A DNA stretch of 64,000 nucleotides, from the NCBI RefSeq assembly GCF_030272615.1, contig NC_081409.1:207745190-207809189 (forward strand). The letters are read 5' to 3'. Positions 46,840-57,049 of this stretch are shown here, in pieces. Source of the DNA: Cryptomeria japonica (lineage: Eukaryota > Streptophyta > Pinopsida > Cupressales > Cupressaceae). Within the stretch, counting starts at the first letter, position 1. Each line of letters begins with the position of its first letter. The notes beneath the pieces were generated by a model. It did no database searches and was not told where the DNA came from. It saw only the letters and a program-made list of their open reading frames with translations. Position numbers and translations under genes: made by a program.

Positions 46840-47790
46840 CCTTCACAAATCCAAGATCACTGCTAGTACATCAAGGTAGGAATCCAAGACAAGCAATTCT
46901 AGATGAAGGATATAATGCATCACTAGGACGTGGATTCTCGAGTGTCAAGATTGAAAGTGAAATGTGATCAAGGAAGGATAGTTTCAAAAGAGTTAATCAA
47001 AGTTAGAAGGTCGACTTGATCAAGATAATGCAATTTGGGAATATGATCCACCGCATCACACCAGGCAATTGGGTAATGTTGAGTATCAAGAGATATTGCT
47101 TAATCACAAACACTTTGTGATGATCTACATGAGGAGCAAACTTTGGTGGCATCTAGTCATCATTCAACCAATCCGGTTATTCCAAGTCAACACGTCCAAG
47201 TTCAACGAACTTGACTCATCCTGTCAAGGAGTAAGTGACAAATGGTGCTTCATCAAATATTATTTAATGTACCTAACCTCATTTTCTATTGGTTAGAACT
47301 CAAAGGAGGACATGTGTCCTAAATAATGTAATTTTCTCATTGGCCAAGGAGTTTGTTGTAACAAACCCTAATTGGAGTTTTATTGTTGAATCACGACCAT
47401 TGATCTCAAATTGATCTGAGTCATTGAGTTGTAAAGAGTCCTCTATGTAAGGCTCAAATCTCTCATTGTAAAGGTTACTAGTTGGTAGTAGAAGTAGTTA
47501 GAAGTAGCAGTAGAGTAGGAGGAAAGGAGATTGTTGCCAAGACTTGATGTAATAAACATAGTTTCTTTATTGAAGTTATTGTGGATTTTGGTGTGCTACT
47601 TCAACTTGTTGCATGGTCTCTACTTCTCATAGCGTAGATCTTAATTAGATGAATGGAAGACGTTATTGTTGATGAATGGTGAACCTATGTTCATACCACT
47701 TCGAGTTTGTTGATTGCAAATTGCAGTGCGTGGAGTTTGTTGTTCATAATGTTGGTGTGCATGGGTGATATGAAAATCATTTTCTTATCC
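46840..47790. repeat. LTR-like dispersed repeat, copy 1
   Basis: It matches the reverse complement of about 57050-57900 over several hundred bases (for example GGTGTGCTACTTCAACTTG and CTCTACTTCTCATAG). Features near the 3' side fit an LTR: CCAAT-type words, an AATAAA signal around 47550 and TTTCTTTATTGAAG. No protein is encoded. Confidence 0.65.
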
Positions 47791-49968
47791 TTAGAAGATT
47801 GCACCCTCTTTATGTAGTTGTTCCCGCATGGCGAAGCAAAGCTTAGTTTGGTTGCACCTAATCAATAGTCATTTCTTACATTCTTAGGATTATCATAGGA
47901 TTTCTATACCCTTATTTCTTTTGTCTTTTATTTTCCAAGTATTTAAGTTAGATTCCATGTTCCAAAAGAGTTAAAGTAAAACACAAGTCCCCTTGTGATT
48001 CCAGCAAAATCACATCATATCACTGAGTCTATCCTAAGCAATTAAGTCGCATAGTTCACATTATAAACCTTGGAGTTTCCTTATTTGATCACATCATTCA
48101 GCATATAAGGTTTCTTTGTTCAAGAGAGGATAGAATACCTTGGTATTTTATTTTGTGTTCGAGGTGCATAAAAACACATCAACATGTAATATTACAGATT
48201 AAAATCCAAAGTATCCAATCTTTTCTCAATATTACCTTTAATATGGTAAAAATAATTCTGAGTTGCATCTTCCATTATGATGTCTGGCTACCTAAACCAT
48301 TGAGTGCTTTTTGGGTTTTGGATATTTCTTCACAAAAATATCTTTATGTAATTACTATTCTCCCGTCTTTCAATTTTTTGATATAAAAAAAATAATATAT
48401 ATTAAAAATGTTGTACATATTTTTTAGATTAGTCTCTGTTAAAATTTTCAGACCATGGTAAGCAGATTTTGCACTTAGAAATTTAGCCCCAACTGCAAAG
48501 TAGCTTGAAATGAAAAACTCCCATAAAAACAGCAGATCTGAGTATGCTAATCTACAAACACATACCGCTGAAAATATGAACAGCAACTACTCACAAATCT
48601 GAATCCTCAATTCTGCATCTATGTCCAATTACAACTGAAAAGAATTACACTGCACTGGCTCAACACTCAAATATGCTTTCGCTATCTATTTCAATGGTGT
48701 GCCCAAGTTCTCTTTTATAGAACAAAGAGACCTCTAGGGTTTACAATGGAAAGTCACCATCTAAGTGGAGTGCCTAAGCTGGGAGAAAAAACTATAGCAT
48801 AAAAGTGCCTTGTTCTAAAATAAGAACAGCATCTCACTCACAGAATTTAGAATCCAATTTAAATATATGAAAAGCAAGTGTTGTCATGCTAAAAGACAGA
48901 GGAATTGCACCCAGCTAAAAGTTAAAAAAAACAAAAGAAAAAAAGAAACTGATTGTTGTGCTGAATCTGGTTGAGTGCCCTGGAGAACAATTGCCAAGCA
49001 ACAAGTACAAAAAACTAACAGTTTCTTGATGTACTAGTGCATGCAAGGATTTTGTACAATAGGACAGCAATTGCACCATTATCTAAAAGGATATATTATA
49101 CAAAAACTATTTTTTATATTTCCTACATTCATTTACAAAGGAGTATCTAATGACTGAAGGACTGGTGTGTAGTATATTGCCTACTTACAGGCAGCACAGT
49201 AAAGAACAATTTAGGTTGTACTATTAAAATAGACTTCCACAGTACACAGTTGCAGCAGTAAATGATCTCAGATTAACTTGAATTTTAATAATTCTGAATG
49301 GTTTACAATCAGAAATGTCTCTGCACACTCAGAAGTTACAGTAATTTTCAACCTACTTGCTGATTCTATGTTACTGAGCAACCAATAGGTCTGTGGGAAT
49401 GTCCTGTCACCCATTTCATGCTCAGTGATCAGATCTGGACAAGTCTGAACCCCCAGCAAATCATATCTCGGCGAAATTCTTGTATATAATTGATCTGTGT
49501 ACTGGCATGACTGGTTAGTGTATGCCTGGTGGTATGGTCGACTGAAGTAGGACTGCTGGTTGATGACTTCGATTGAGTGTGTAACCCTCCTGTTTGGTGT
49601 GATGGTGTAGCCTTGAGCCTGTAACTTTTCCTCCTTCCTTAGCTATTGTCTCCAAGGATTTTGTTCTCTTCAGCTAGATGACTTGAAAAATTTAAGAGAA
49701 TTAATTTTCAATAATTCAAACACATACCTCCCAAAGTGCTCCAAGATACGATTTTATACTTAATGAAAAATAGGTCCCAAGGCCCTAAATTGGGTGCCAC
49801 AATTTGAAATTTGAACTGTTTTTTAATTTTATTTTATATTTATTATTATGTTGTTTATTTTTTTTAAATTATATAATATATATTGCAGTGTTTAAAAAAG
49901 CTATTTTTATTTTTTATTTTTTAAAAATAACAAGGCAAGGCTATTGGTGGGAAAAAAAGGGATCTGAC
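47791..49968 (-). repeat. probable 3' LTR of the minus-strand Gypsy element, extent uncertain
   Basis: On the minus strand the chromodomain of the neighbouring Gypsy is followed by a purine tract and then TGTCAGATCCC (boundary at about 49969), like the TGTAATGTCCCC start of the other Gypsy LTR. The far end of this LTR could not be fixed; everything from about 47.8 kb to 49.97 kb lacks genes. Confidence 0.45.
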
Positions 49969-50871
49969 AATCCTCCCTTAAATTGCTTACCCTCAAGAAA
50001 CTTAAGATTTGAATACTCAAAAAGGTCCACTTCTTCACATGTAGCATCTTCTAATGGAATATTCTTCCATTTCACCAAATATTCTGGAATATTATGGAAT
50101 GATATTGTTCAGCATCTAATGGTGGTACCTCTTAAGAGGGTATGACCTGCTGTCCAAGAGCCTTTTTAAGGCACGACACATGAAACACATTGTGAATTCT
50201 GCTGTTTTTTGGAAGTTCCAGTGCATAAGCAACTTCACCTATTCTTCAAATGACCTTATAAGGCCCATAAAATCATGGCTTGAGCTTTTCCACACCACAT
50301 CCCCTTGAGGGAAGCCCATCTCTAGGGCTTTAACCTCAAGAAGACCATGTCTGCCATACATTTTTTGCTGATTTTGGGCTTGCTATAGGTTCTCGTTGAG
50401 TGCATTCAAAATGTCTAGACTTTATTGTACTAAATCTCTAGCTCTAGGAACTTTACTATTTGAAATAATCAAATCCATGAATGAAATCACATCATAACCA
50501 TAAAGGGCCTTCAAAGGAGTCATACCTATAGACATGTGATGAGTAGAATTGCAACAATACTCTCTAAGGTGGAGCCACTTAATCCATGTCGTTTGCTGCA
50601 CTATGACATAATTCTTCAAATACCCTTTCATCTTTTTGTTCACAATTTTTGTTTGTCCATTTGTTTGAGGATGATAACTAGTGCTTGGAGTTAATTCTGT
50701 AAGAGTTCTTGGCAAAACAAACTAATGAATCAATTGTCCTTGTCACTCACAATATTCCTTGGTAGCCATGTACTCTAAATATCTTTAAAGAACAAATCAA
50801 CCACTTGTGGAGCCTTGAATAAAAACGAACAATCTTAGTGAGTCTATACACTATTATAAAGATGCAATCCT

Positions 50872-51400
50872 TGTTGATGATATAGCGTTTGTAGAAATCT
50901 TACAGGCCGACTCAGCAAGATCAAATGTGTGAATGGCCTATTGGCCTTACACATTTGATGAATCTATCAACTTATGTTAATCCTTTAATATCTTTATTAA
51001 GTCACATATGCATTATCAGGTTTAATGATTAAACATACATTATCGAGTTTGACTTATCGGATTTGTTTCAAAGGGCCCGACTTTTGGTTAAAGTTCGCCA
51101 CCCCTCATTTGAAGGCATGCGATGCTTCATGAAGGCTGTGCCTCCTTGATGAGAGCCGACTCTTGGATATCTCCTTTTGACAGATATATATGGACGTGGT
51201 CTTCCCTCTATGGAACTGAGATCAGACAGTAAGTTCAATCATAATTAGGCAAATCGAATTCATATACAAGCAGATCAATTGATGGTGAGAAATTTTTGCA
51301 GCGTGCTCGGGGGCGACGATAAGAGCTTATCGTCTATGGTTGGGAAGGCACTAGATTTGATGTTTGCCTGTGGTTAACAAGCACTACCTTAAAATCAACA
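50872..51400 (+). repeat. left LTR (529 bp)
   Basis: It has the same length as the right LTR and is directly followed by the Met-tRNA primer site. Confidence 0.95.
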
Positions 51401-51413
51401 TGGTATCAGAGCC
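51401..51413 (+). promoter_or_regulatory. primer-binding site
   Basis: TGGTATCAGAGCC immediately abuts the left LTR. Confidence 0.9.
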
Positions 51414-51533
51414 AGGTTCCTTCTATAGAGCCTAACCGCTTGAAGGTAGATCCTGTGCTCTCAAGGGAAATTCAATTAGAAAAAATTGCAGATTTATGAT
51501 CTCTTCCAGATCGAAAGGCGACTACAGAGGATA

Positions 51534-52212
51534 ATGCAGCTTTTACACTCGCTGACCTCCGCCCTTCACAGTGGCGTCGGTCAGGCGTCTAAACAAATCA
51601 GGTGGCAATCAGGGGATCGAGTCTCCCCATGCCTCAAGAGCAAGTATGATGGCCCAAAATCCTTTTCGTCTGAAGTTCCGTGGGGGAATGTAGACAACAA
51701 CCTGTGCAAAATGTTGCCTGCTGCCCAGTCACAGGTTTTCGCCCAAGATTTCAAAGCTCGCAATTGTCAGCGTTGAAAGATGTTGGGTTGTGACTCGAAC
51801 TCGGGCTGCTGTGGCTGGAGAGGTTTCTGCGCTCGATACAAATTCTTTGAAGAAGAAGAAAGGACTAGAGATGGAGCCCACAACCCTGTGGAATCGGTAC
51901 TTGGATTGGCTTTATCAGCACAAGGAGCTCGGATTGTATATCGATGTCAACCGAATCGGGTTTATAGATGAATTCGTGGAGGCGATGGAACCCAAGTTTC
52001 AAAGAGCTTTTAAGGCCTTGGAAGAACTTGAGGCTGGTTCGATTGCCAATCCAGACGAGGGCCGCATGGTCGAGCATTATTGGCTCAGTAAGTCTAGTAT
52101 TGCTCCCAATCCTAATTTGCGGTAGCAGATTGATAGAACGCTTGATGCTATCTGCAACTTTGCTGACTATGTAATCAACGTCAAGGACGACCTCTCTACT
52201 CAGGGCATTGCC
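51534..52212 (+). pseudogene. PGI1: captured 5' part of plastid glucose-6-phosphate isomerase
   Basis: From about 51534 a Ser-rich transit-peptide-like stretch (LLHSLTSALHSGVGQ) is read. After a frame change near 51690, the frame holding 51790 continues PSHRFSPKISKLAIV, then LWNRYLDWLYQHKELGLYID, GFIDEFVEAMEPKFQRAFKA, GSIANPDEGRMVEHYWL and LDAICNFADYVIN. This is the conserved N-terminal region of plant plastid PGI, which interconverts glucose-6-phosphate and fructose-6-phosphate in starch synthesis. The fragment stops before the sugar-binding SIS domains, so no enzyme could result. A TAG at 52123 (CAG in the ancestor) breaks it. No introns interrupt the coding match, which suggests capture from spliced RNA; the parental intron positions would need checking. 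Confidence 0.9.
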
Positions 52213-52428
52213 TGATTCTTGTTGCCAACTTCCCAGCGTGACTTCACTTTGAATTTGGTTTTGGAAGAGTTGTAGAAGGATCCATGGGCGGCGCAGACAG
52301 ATGCAAGAGCTGCACGTTGCACTGGCTCTGCTCTCAGCGTGGCCGCGGGGCTGGTTGGGGCTTTTGTGCTTGGCACTGCTGCCAGAATTATGCTTTTCAT
52401 TGGTGGTCCCTCTACCCAAGGATCAGAC
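52213..52428 (+). pseudogene. SEC23: captured fragment of SEC23 (COPII coat protein)
   Basis: In the same reading phase as the PGI fragment, the sequence gives FLLPTSQRDFTLN, VLEEL (then TAG) KDPWAAQTDARAARC, TGSALSVAAGLVGAF and GTAARIMLFIGGPSTQG. These phrases, in this order, are the conserved trunk region of SEC23, the GTPase-activating subunit of the COPII vesicle coat. About 70 residues are present, and after GGPSTQG the match ends. Stops at 52213 (TGA, exactly at the junction) and 52274 (TAG) can each be a C-to-T change from CGA and CAG. The gene symbols name the parents; this copy is not functional. Confidence 0.9.
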
Positions 52429-52634
52429 ACTGACGAATCTCTATTCAAGGTAGGAAGATTGCTTGCATTTCTTCACAGAGGAAGAATCAACATTCAGAGG
52501 GAGTCTGACATATCGTCAGAAGTAACCTTGGACGAAGAGATCAGAAGTTTGATATTTGCTTTAGAGGGAGCTTGTTTTTCAGCTTCAGAGGGAGCTTGAC
52601 ATTTCAGCTTCAGAGGGAGCCACATCATCATGAA

Positions 52635-53325
52635 GATTTGGTTAATGCATTTTTCTCCGTGATGGAGAAATTTGAGGCGAAAGCCCTTGTTAATGAGTTC
52701 TTCTCTGAGAGAGAGAAGTTCAAGGTGCAATCCCTTGTTAATGAGTTCTTCTTTGTGAGAGAGAAGTTCGAGGTGCAATCCCTTGTTAATGAGTTCTTTT
52801 CTTGTGAGAAGTTCGAGGTGCAATCCCTTGTTAATGCATTCTTCTCTGGGAGAAGTTTGAGGTGAAAGCCCTCGTTCCACCCTCTGCAAGTAGGTATGGT
52901 GGATCCACCCTCTGCGAATAGGCATGGTGGAGATGCATTCTTCTCTATGAGAGGAGTTTGAGGTTTTAGCCCTTGTTATGCATTCTTCTCTGTGAGAGAA
53001 GTTTGAGGTATTAACCCTTGTTGTGCATTCTTCTCTGTGAGAGAAGTTTGAGGTTCTAGCCCTCGTTCCACCCTCTGCAAGTAGGTATGGTGGATCCACC
53101 CTTTGCGAGTAGGCATGGTGGAGATGCATTCTTCTCTGTGAGAGAAGTTTGAGGTTTCAACTCTTGTTATGCATTCTTCTCCATGAGAGAAGTTTGAGGT
53201 ATTAGCCCTTGTTATGCATTCTTCTCTGTGAGAGAAGTTTGAGGTATCAGCCCTTGTTGTGCATTCTTCTCTGTGAGAGAAGTTTGAGGTTCCAGCCCTT
53301 GTTCCACCCTCTGCGAGTAGGTATG
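52635..53325 (+). repeat. tandem array with repeated CTTCTCTGTGAGAGAAG hairpins
   Basis: About a dozen units of 42-52 bp occur, each containing TTCTCTGTGAGAGAAGTT (a perfect 7 bp stem with GTG loop), followed by TGAGGT and a CCCTTGTTA.TG.ATTC linker. A second motif, CCACCCTCTGC.A.TAGG with TATGGTGGA, interrupts the array three or four times. It occupies the interval between the captured host fragments and the right LTR. It stays open in one plus-strand frame for 97 codons but looks non-coding. Confidence 0.85.
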
Positions 53326-53540
53326 GTGGATGTCATGTGAGAGACTCCATGACTTAGTATTTGTGTGTATTCAGCCTCTGGGAGTAGCCATTGTGGTCAA
53401 ACATCATGATGAGGTGATATGCTATCACGATCAGGTGATAAGCTTCTTTCATTCACATGAGTGTAGTCATTATGTTAGTCATCTATGAGGTGATGTGACT
53501 TGTAGAGATTAAGAAGGATTCCTCCCTAGCTAAGAGGGAG

Positions 53541-54069
53541 TGTTGATGATATAGTGTCGGTAGAAATCCTACAGGCCGACTCAACAAGATCAAATGTGTG
53601 AATGGCCTATTGGCCTTACACATTTGATGAATCTATCAACTTATATTAATCCTTTAATATCTTTATTAAGTCACATATGCATTATCAGGTTTAATGATTA
53701 AACATACATTATTGAGTTTGACTTATCGGATTTGTTTCAAAGGGGCTGACTTTTGGTTAAAGTTCGCCACCCCTCATTTGAAAGCATGCGATGCTTCATG
53801 AAGGTCGTGCCTCCTTGATGAGAGCCGACTCTAAGATATCTCCTTTCGACAGATATATACGGACGTGGTCTTCCCTCTATGGAACTGAGATCAGACAGCA
53901 AGTTCGATCATAATCAGGCAGATCGAATTCATATACAAGCAAATCAATTGATGGTGAGAAATTTTTGTAGCGTGCTCGGGGGTGACGATAAGAGTTTATC
54001 GTCTATGGTTGGGAAGGCAACAGATCTGATGTTTGCCTGTGGTTAACGAGCACTACCTTAAAATCAACA
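53541..54069 (+). repeat. right LTR (529 bp)
   Basis: It is colinear with the left LTR. The ATCCT duplication follows. Confidence 0.95.
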
Positions 54070-54474
54070 ATCCTTACCTTGGCTTTTCCAAAGATTTGTG
54101 ATGAAATCCATTGAGATGCTCTCCAATTTCTGATTTGGAATGGGTAAAGGATGCAATAAATCAGTTGGAAATACATGTTCCACTTTATTTTGTGGACAAG
54201 TTAAATTCTCTCTAACATGCCTCAAAACATCACCCTTGAGTCCCGTTGGTCTGATTTTATGCATGTTCAACACAAAATAAAATACCCAGAGATAAACATG
54301 ATTGAAGGTAAAATACCCAGTTTTGTGGGGGAGTTTTTTTGAAGTTTTCACATGATCGAAGGTAAACATGCATGTCAAACAAAATTTTGGGGGTTTTGTG
54401 ATCCGCATGGGAAAGTGCTCGAGTCTCTCCAAATCTTCAACCTCCGCTATCTCGTTTGACAAGTCCATTCGAGG

Positions 54475-55310
54475 TCACTGCCTGGTTACCTTCGACACTA
54501 CAAGGCAGGTGGGACATTTTGTGGAGCCACCATTTCGAATTTCCCTCTTGTTCGGCACCTATTCCTTGTGGTTTTTGTCGACCATCAACAATTCTTCTTC
54601 GACAAGTATGCCTTTTCGAGATATAGCAAACTTAAAATATTAATTTTTGTTGCTATACATTGTAATATGTTAATTTAGCTTCTTATGCTAAATTAATATA
54701 ATGGGTTATGGATCGACATATATGTAATTTCTAGTTTTATAGGCATCCTTTCAGAGATCTTATCTGATATCAAATGTACAAAGTGCAATACGGAAGATGC
54801 TTGTAATTGCACTCATAAGTAGTTGATTAGGCCCTTTACCTAATCTTGTATTTTGTATTTGAGCTGAGAAGGGAGGTTTTCTTTATTAATTCTTTCCTCC
54901 TGGAGCTCTTGAATCAGTTTTTTTATATAAATATAATATATTAGTGGCTTACCACTTTTGCCCAAAAAAAACCTAAAAAACCCAGAGATATCCTATTCTC
55001 TCTTGATCAAAATCTTCTATGTGCTAAACAATTGAATTGTGTGATCACAAAGATGACTCCAAGTTTCCCAAATGCGTACAGATTGTCTTAGTCGATTTGT
55101 TGTGATTTGTTGATAATCTCAAGGGGGACTTACATAATGGATCAAGGAGTTAATCAATCTAAGGATTCTGCTGATTCTCGACACTTGTAACTTTTTTTTT
55201 TCAAAATGATTTTGCAATAAGCTCTTTTCAATCCTACTTCTACTAAGACTTGGAAAAAAAGAAAAAAGGGTGAGGGGTTAGGAAAATAATTCTAATCCTA
55301 AACTAATCCT
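54475..55310. other. unclassified DNA between Gypsy fragments
   Basis: No gene is recognised. A repeated phrase AAAATACCCAG/AAACCCAGAGATA links 54270-54340 with 54970-54985. Confidence 0.35.
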
Positions 55311-55347
55311 ATGAACTCTGGAGATAGAAATTGCAAAAGTGTAACCA

Positions 55348-55640
55348 GTGCTGGCGAAGGAACGAGTAACCTCCAATGGAGCAGCAAGTACGTCATTGGG
55401 GGAGTCAGAGAAGAACATAGTTCGGCAGGTGCTACAGACAACAGTACCCATCAAGGTGGCAAAACTTCTTCAAACTATGCCGAAATTGAGAATGGCAATT
55501 GCCAACACGGTCATCCAAAAACAATGTAAGCCACACAAGGAGGAACTGACGGGAAAACCACCACCCGAAGGGAATGAGTCCAGTGATCCAATGTTGCTGA
55601 CGGTGCGCATTGGGAGGAAGTCGGCGGTCGTCACAACAAC
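55348..55640 (+). pseudogene. probable Gypsy gag-to-protease linker fragment
   Basis: The frame 55348-55890 contains EKNIVRQVLQTTVPIKVAKL and MPKLRMAIA, reminiscent of the segment between gag and protease in some Gypsy polyproteins (a short helical box with V-P-V-x-L-x-x-L-L). The match is short and weak. It runs straight into a 36 bp tandem repeat. Confidence 0.35.
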
Positions 55641-55835
55641 GGATTATGTTATTCATCGTACGAACACAACAACGGCATATGTCATCCATCGTATGGACAC
55701 AACAACAACGTACAACATCCATCATACAAACACAACAACAACGTATGCCATCTACCGTACGAACACAACAACTTACATCGTCCATCGTACGATCAAAATG
55801 GCGTATGCCATCCACCGTACAAACACATGTACAAG
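55634..55835 (+). repeat. 36 bp tandem repeat encoding a 12-residue unit
   Basis: About five and a half diverged units occur around TATG.CATCCATCGTACG and AACACAACAACAAC. In frame they read Y-x-I-H-R-T-N-T-T-T-T, so the repeat keeps frame. The CGTACG/GTACGG word continues, more scattered, to about 56160. Confidence 0.85.
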
Positions 55836-56390
55836 CACGCCAACGGCTTCATCTGTACGCCATATGGGAAGAGAAGTCCGCACGGATTGAACCGTACAAG
55901 GAGTTTCCATGGCATCTGAAGAAGTCTGTATGACGACATGAGACAAATTCGTACAAGGAGTTCATATGCCAATTGGAGAAACATGTACGGTTTCCAAAGG
56001 GAGCAAGTCCGTAAGAGGAATGGCAATTGAAGAAGTTCATACGACATGAAGCAAAAATTGTATGTGGGGGTAGTTTGCAGAAGGCCGTATGAGTTCAATA
56101 TAGGAGACAATTTGTCAAGTTGTATAGGCAGAGAAGGCAGAAAGAGCCGTACGGTCGGGGAAGATTTATGTTGGATGAGGGGAAGGCAGGAAAAATGAAG
56201 CAACCTCTAGTACAACCATCAATTTTGAAGAGCATAATACAACTTGATCAGAATCTTGACATCATATGTTGGTTAAACATTGTGAAATCTCTATTTTTTG
56301 GCATCTTAAAAAATCACAAAAATCATTTGCGCCATGGAGTTCTGTTTGGTTTTGAAGGTCTAAGTTTGGTGTTGGCGGTGAGGGCACTAC
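55836..56390 (+). other. LTR-element interior debris
   Basis: Scattered CGTACG-type words occur in a purine-rich sequence without an assignable protein. It probably belongs to the same decayed LTR element as the adjoining repeats. Confidence 0.35.
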
Positions 56391-56402
56391 CTTAGGACCT
56401 TG

Positions 56403-56508
56403 CCCTGTACCGCAACAGGGAGTGCACCTTGGGCACTACCTTGGGATCTCGCGAGGGGCGTTGCCCCTCGATCTTGCAAGGAGCACTGCTCCTTGACCCC
56501 GCAAGGGG
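56403..56508. repeat. cluster of four perfect short hairpins
   Basis: The hairpins are CCCTGT/ACAGGG (56403-56420), CGAGGGGC/GCCCCTCG with loop GTT (56452-56470), CAAGGAGC/GCTCCTTG with loop ACT (56477-56495) and CCCC/GGGG with loop GCAA (56497-56508). The region is GC-rich relative to its flanks. Confidence 0.85.
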
Positions 56509-56647
56509 CAAACCCCCATTTGATTTGGCAGGTACACTACTAGTTGGGGTTGTCTTGTCCAAGTCATTGTTTGTCATTAGTCCTCCCGATATTACTTGAT
56601 GTTTGCTTGTTGTATGGAAGACGACTTTTTCTTTTGGGGGGGGATAA

Positions 56648-56960
56648 TGTTGTTGGCATAAAATTCTTATTGTTATGTTTGATAATTTTGGTTACTCGAC
56701 AGTGTATTAATTAATTGTATTAAGTGGGTTGTCACTCTCAGGTAGTTATGTGCCGGTTGGTTGATGGTTGTGTACCTCTTGGCAACCATCGGGTTGTTTA
56801 AATATGTTGTGTGCAAGGAAGGCAGTATGATATAGTCGGGTGAATTGTAATCTTTGACCGACCATCTCTGGTCTTCTTCTCTGTAATAATGGCATGTGTG
56901 AATAAAGATATATTTTCCTATCGTGTCTAGTATGTGTTGTCATGTACATTATTATTTCTT
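56648..56960 (+). repeat. start of a right LTR (3' LTR fragment)
   Basis: TGTTGTTGGCATAAAATTC follows a polypurine run (TTTTGGGGGGGGATAA). This suggests the 3' LTR of the decayed element to its left. The LTR's end is not certain. Confidence 0.5.
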
Positions 56961-57049
56961 GTATTTATTTTATCGCTTGTAGCGGTAAACATTCGCCATG
57001 TGGAAACAACTACACAAAGATGGTGCAATCTCCTAGGGGAAAGCAAATG

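Larger units (their letters stand above)
50867..54074 (+). mobile_element. small non-autonomous LTR element carrying host-gene fragments
   Basis: The element has 529 bp LTRs at 50872-51400 and 53541-54069, each starting TGTTGATGATATAG and ending AAAATCAACA, flanked by ATCCT (50867-50871 and 54070-54074). The primer site TGGTATCAGAGCC is at 51401, and a purine-rich GAGGGAG run precedes the right LTR. The 2.1 kb interior has no gag, protease, integrase or reverse transcriptase. Instead it carries pieces of plastid glucose-6-phosphate isomerase and SEC23, followed by a tandem-repeat array. It interrupts the minus-strand Gypsy integrase, whose reading frame rejoins across the target site. The LTRs differ by roughly 4 percent by eye. 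Confidence 0.95.
49970..54470 (-). pseudogene. Gypsy integrase plus chromodomain, minus strand, split by an LTR element
   Basis: Read from high to low coordinates, about 54250-54075 gives DVLRHVRENLTCPQNKVEHV (zinc-binding end) and LLHPLPIPNQKLESISMDFI (start of the catalytic core). After the inserted element the frame resumes at 50866 (VYRLTKIVRFYS), then TSYHPQTNGQTKIVN, WIKWLHLREYCCNS and MTPLKALYGYD. A C-terminal domain ([16 protein letters not shown]) and a chromodomain (PEYLVKWKNIPLEDAT) end near 49985. Several stops and frame changes are present. Reverse transcriptase is missing upstream of 54470. Confidence 0.85.

Noticed and set aside
16090-51413. Primer-binding sites considered as tRNA genes
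   Set aside because: The TGGTATCAGAGC sites (16090, 27445, 51401) are only the 12-13 base complement of the tRNA 3' end, next to LTRs, with no tRNA cloverleaf.
52494-53129. 211-codon minus-strand open frame through the tandem repeat
   Set aside because: It reads the complement of the repeat array, repeating the same residues; a shadow of the repeat.
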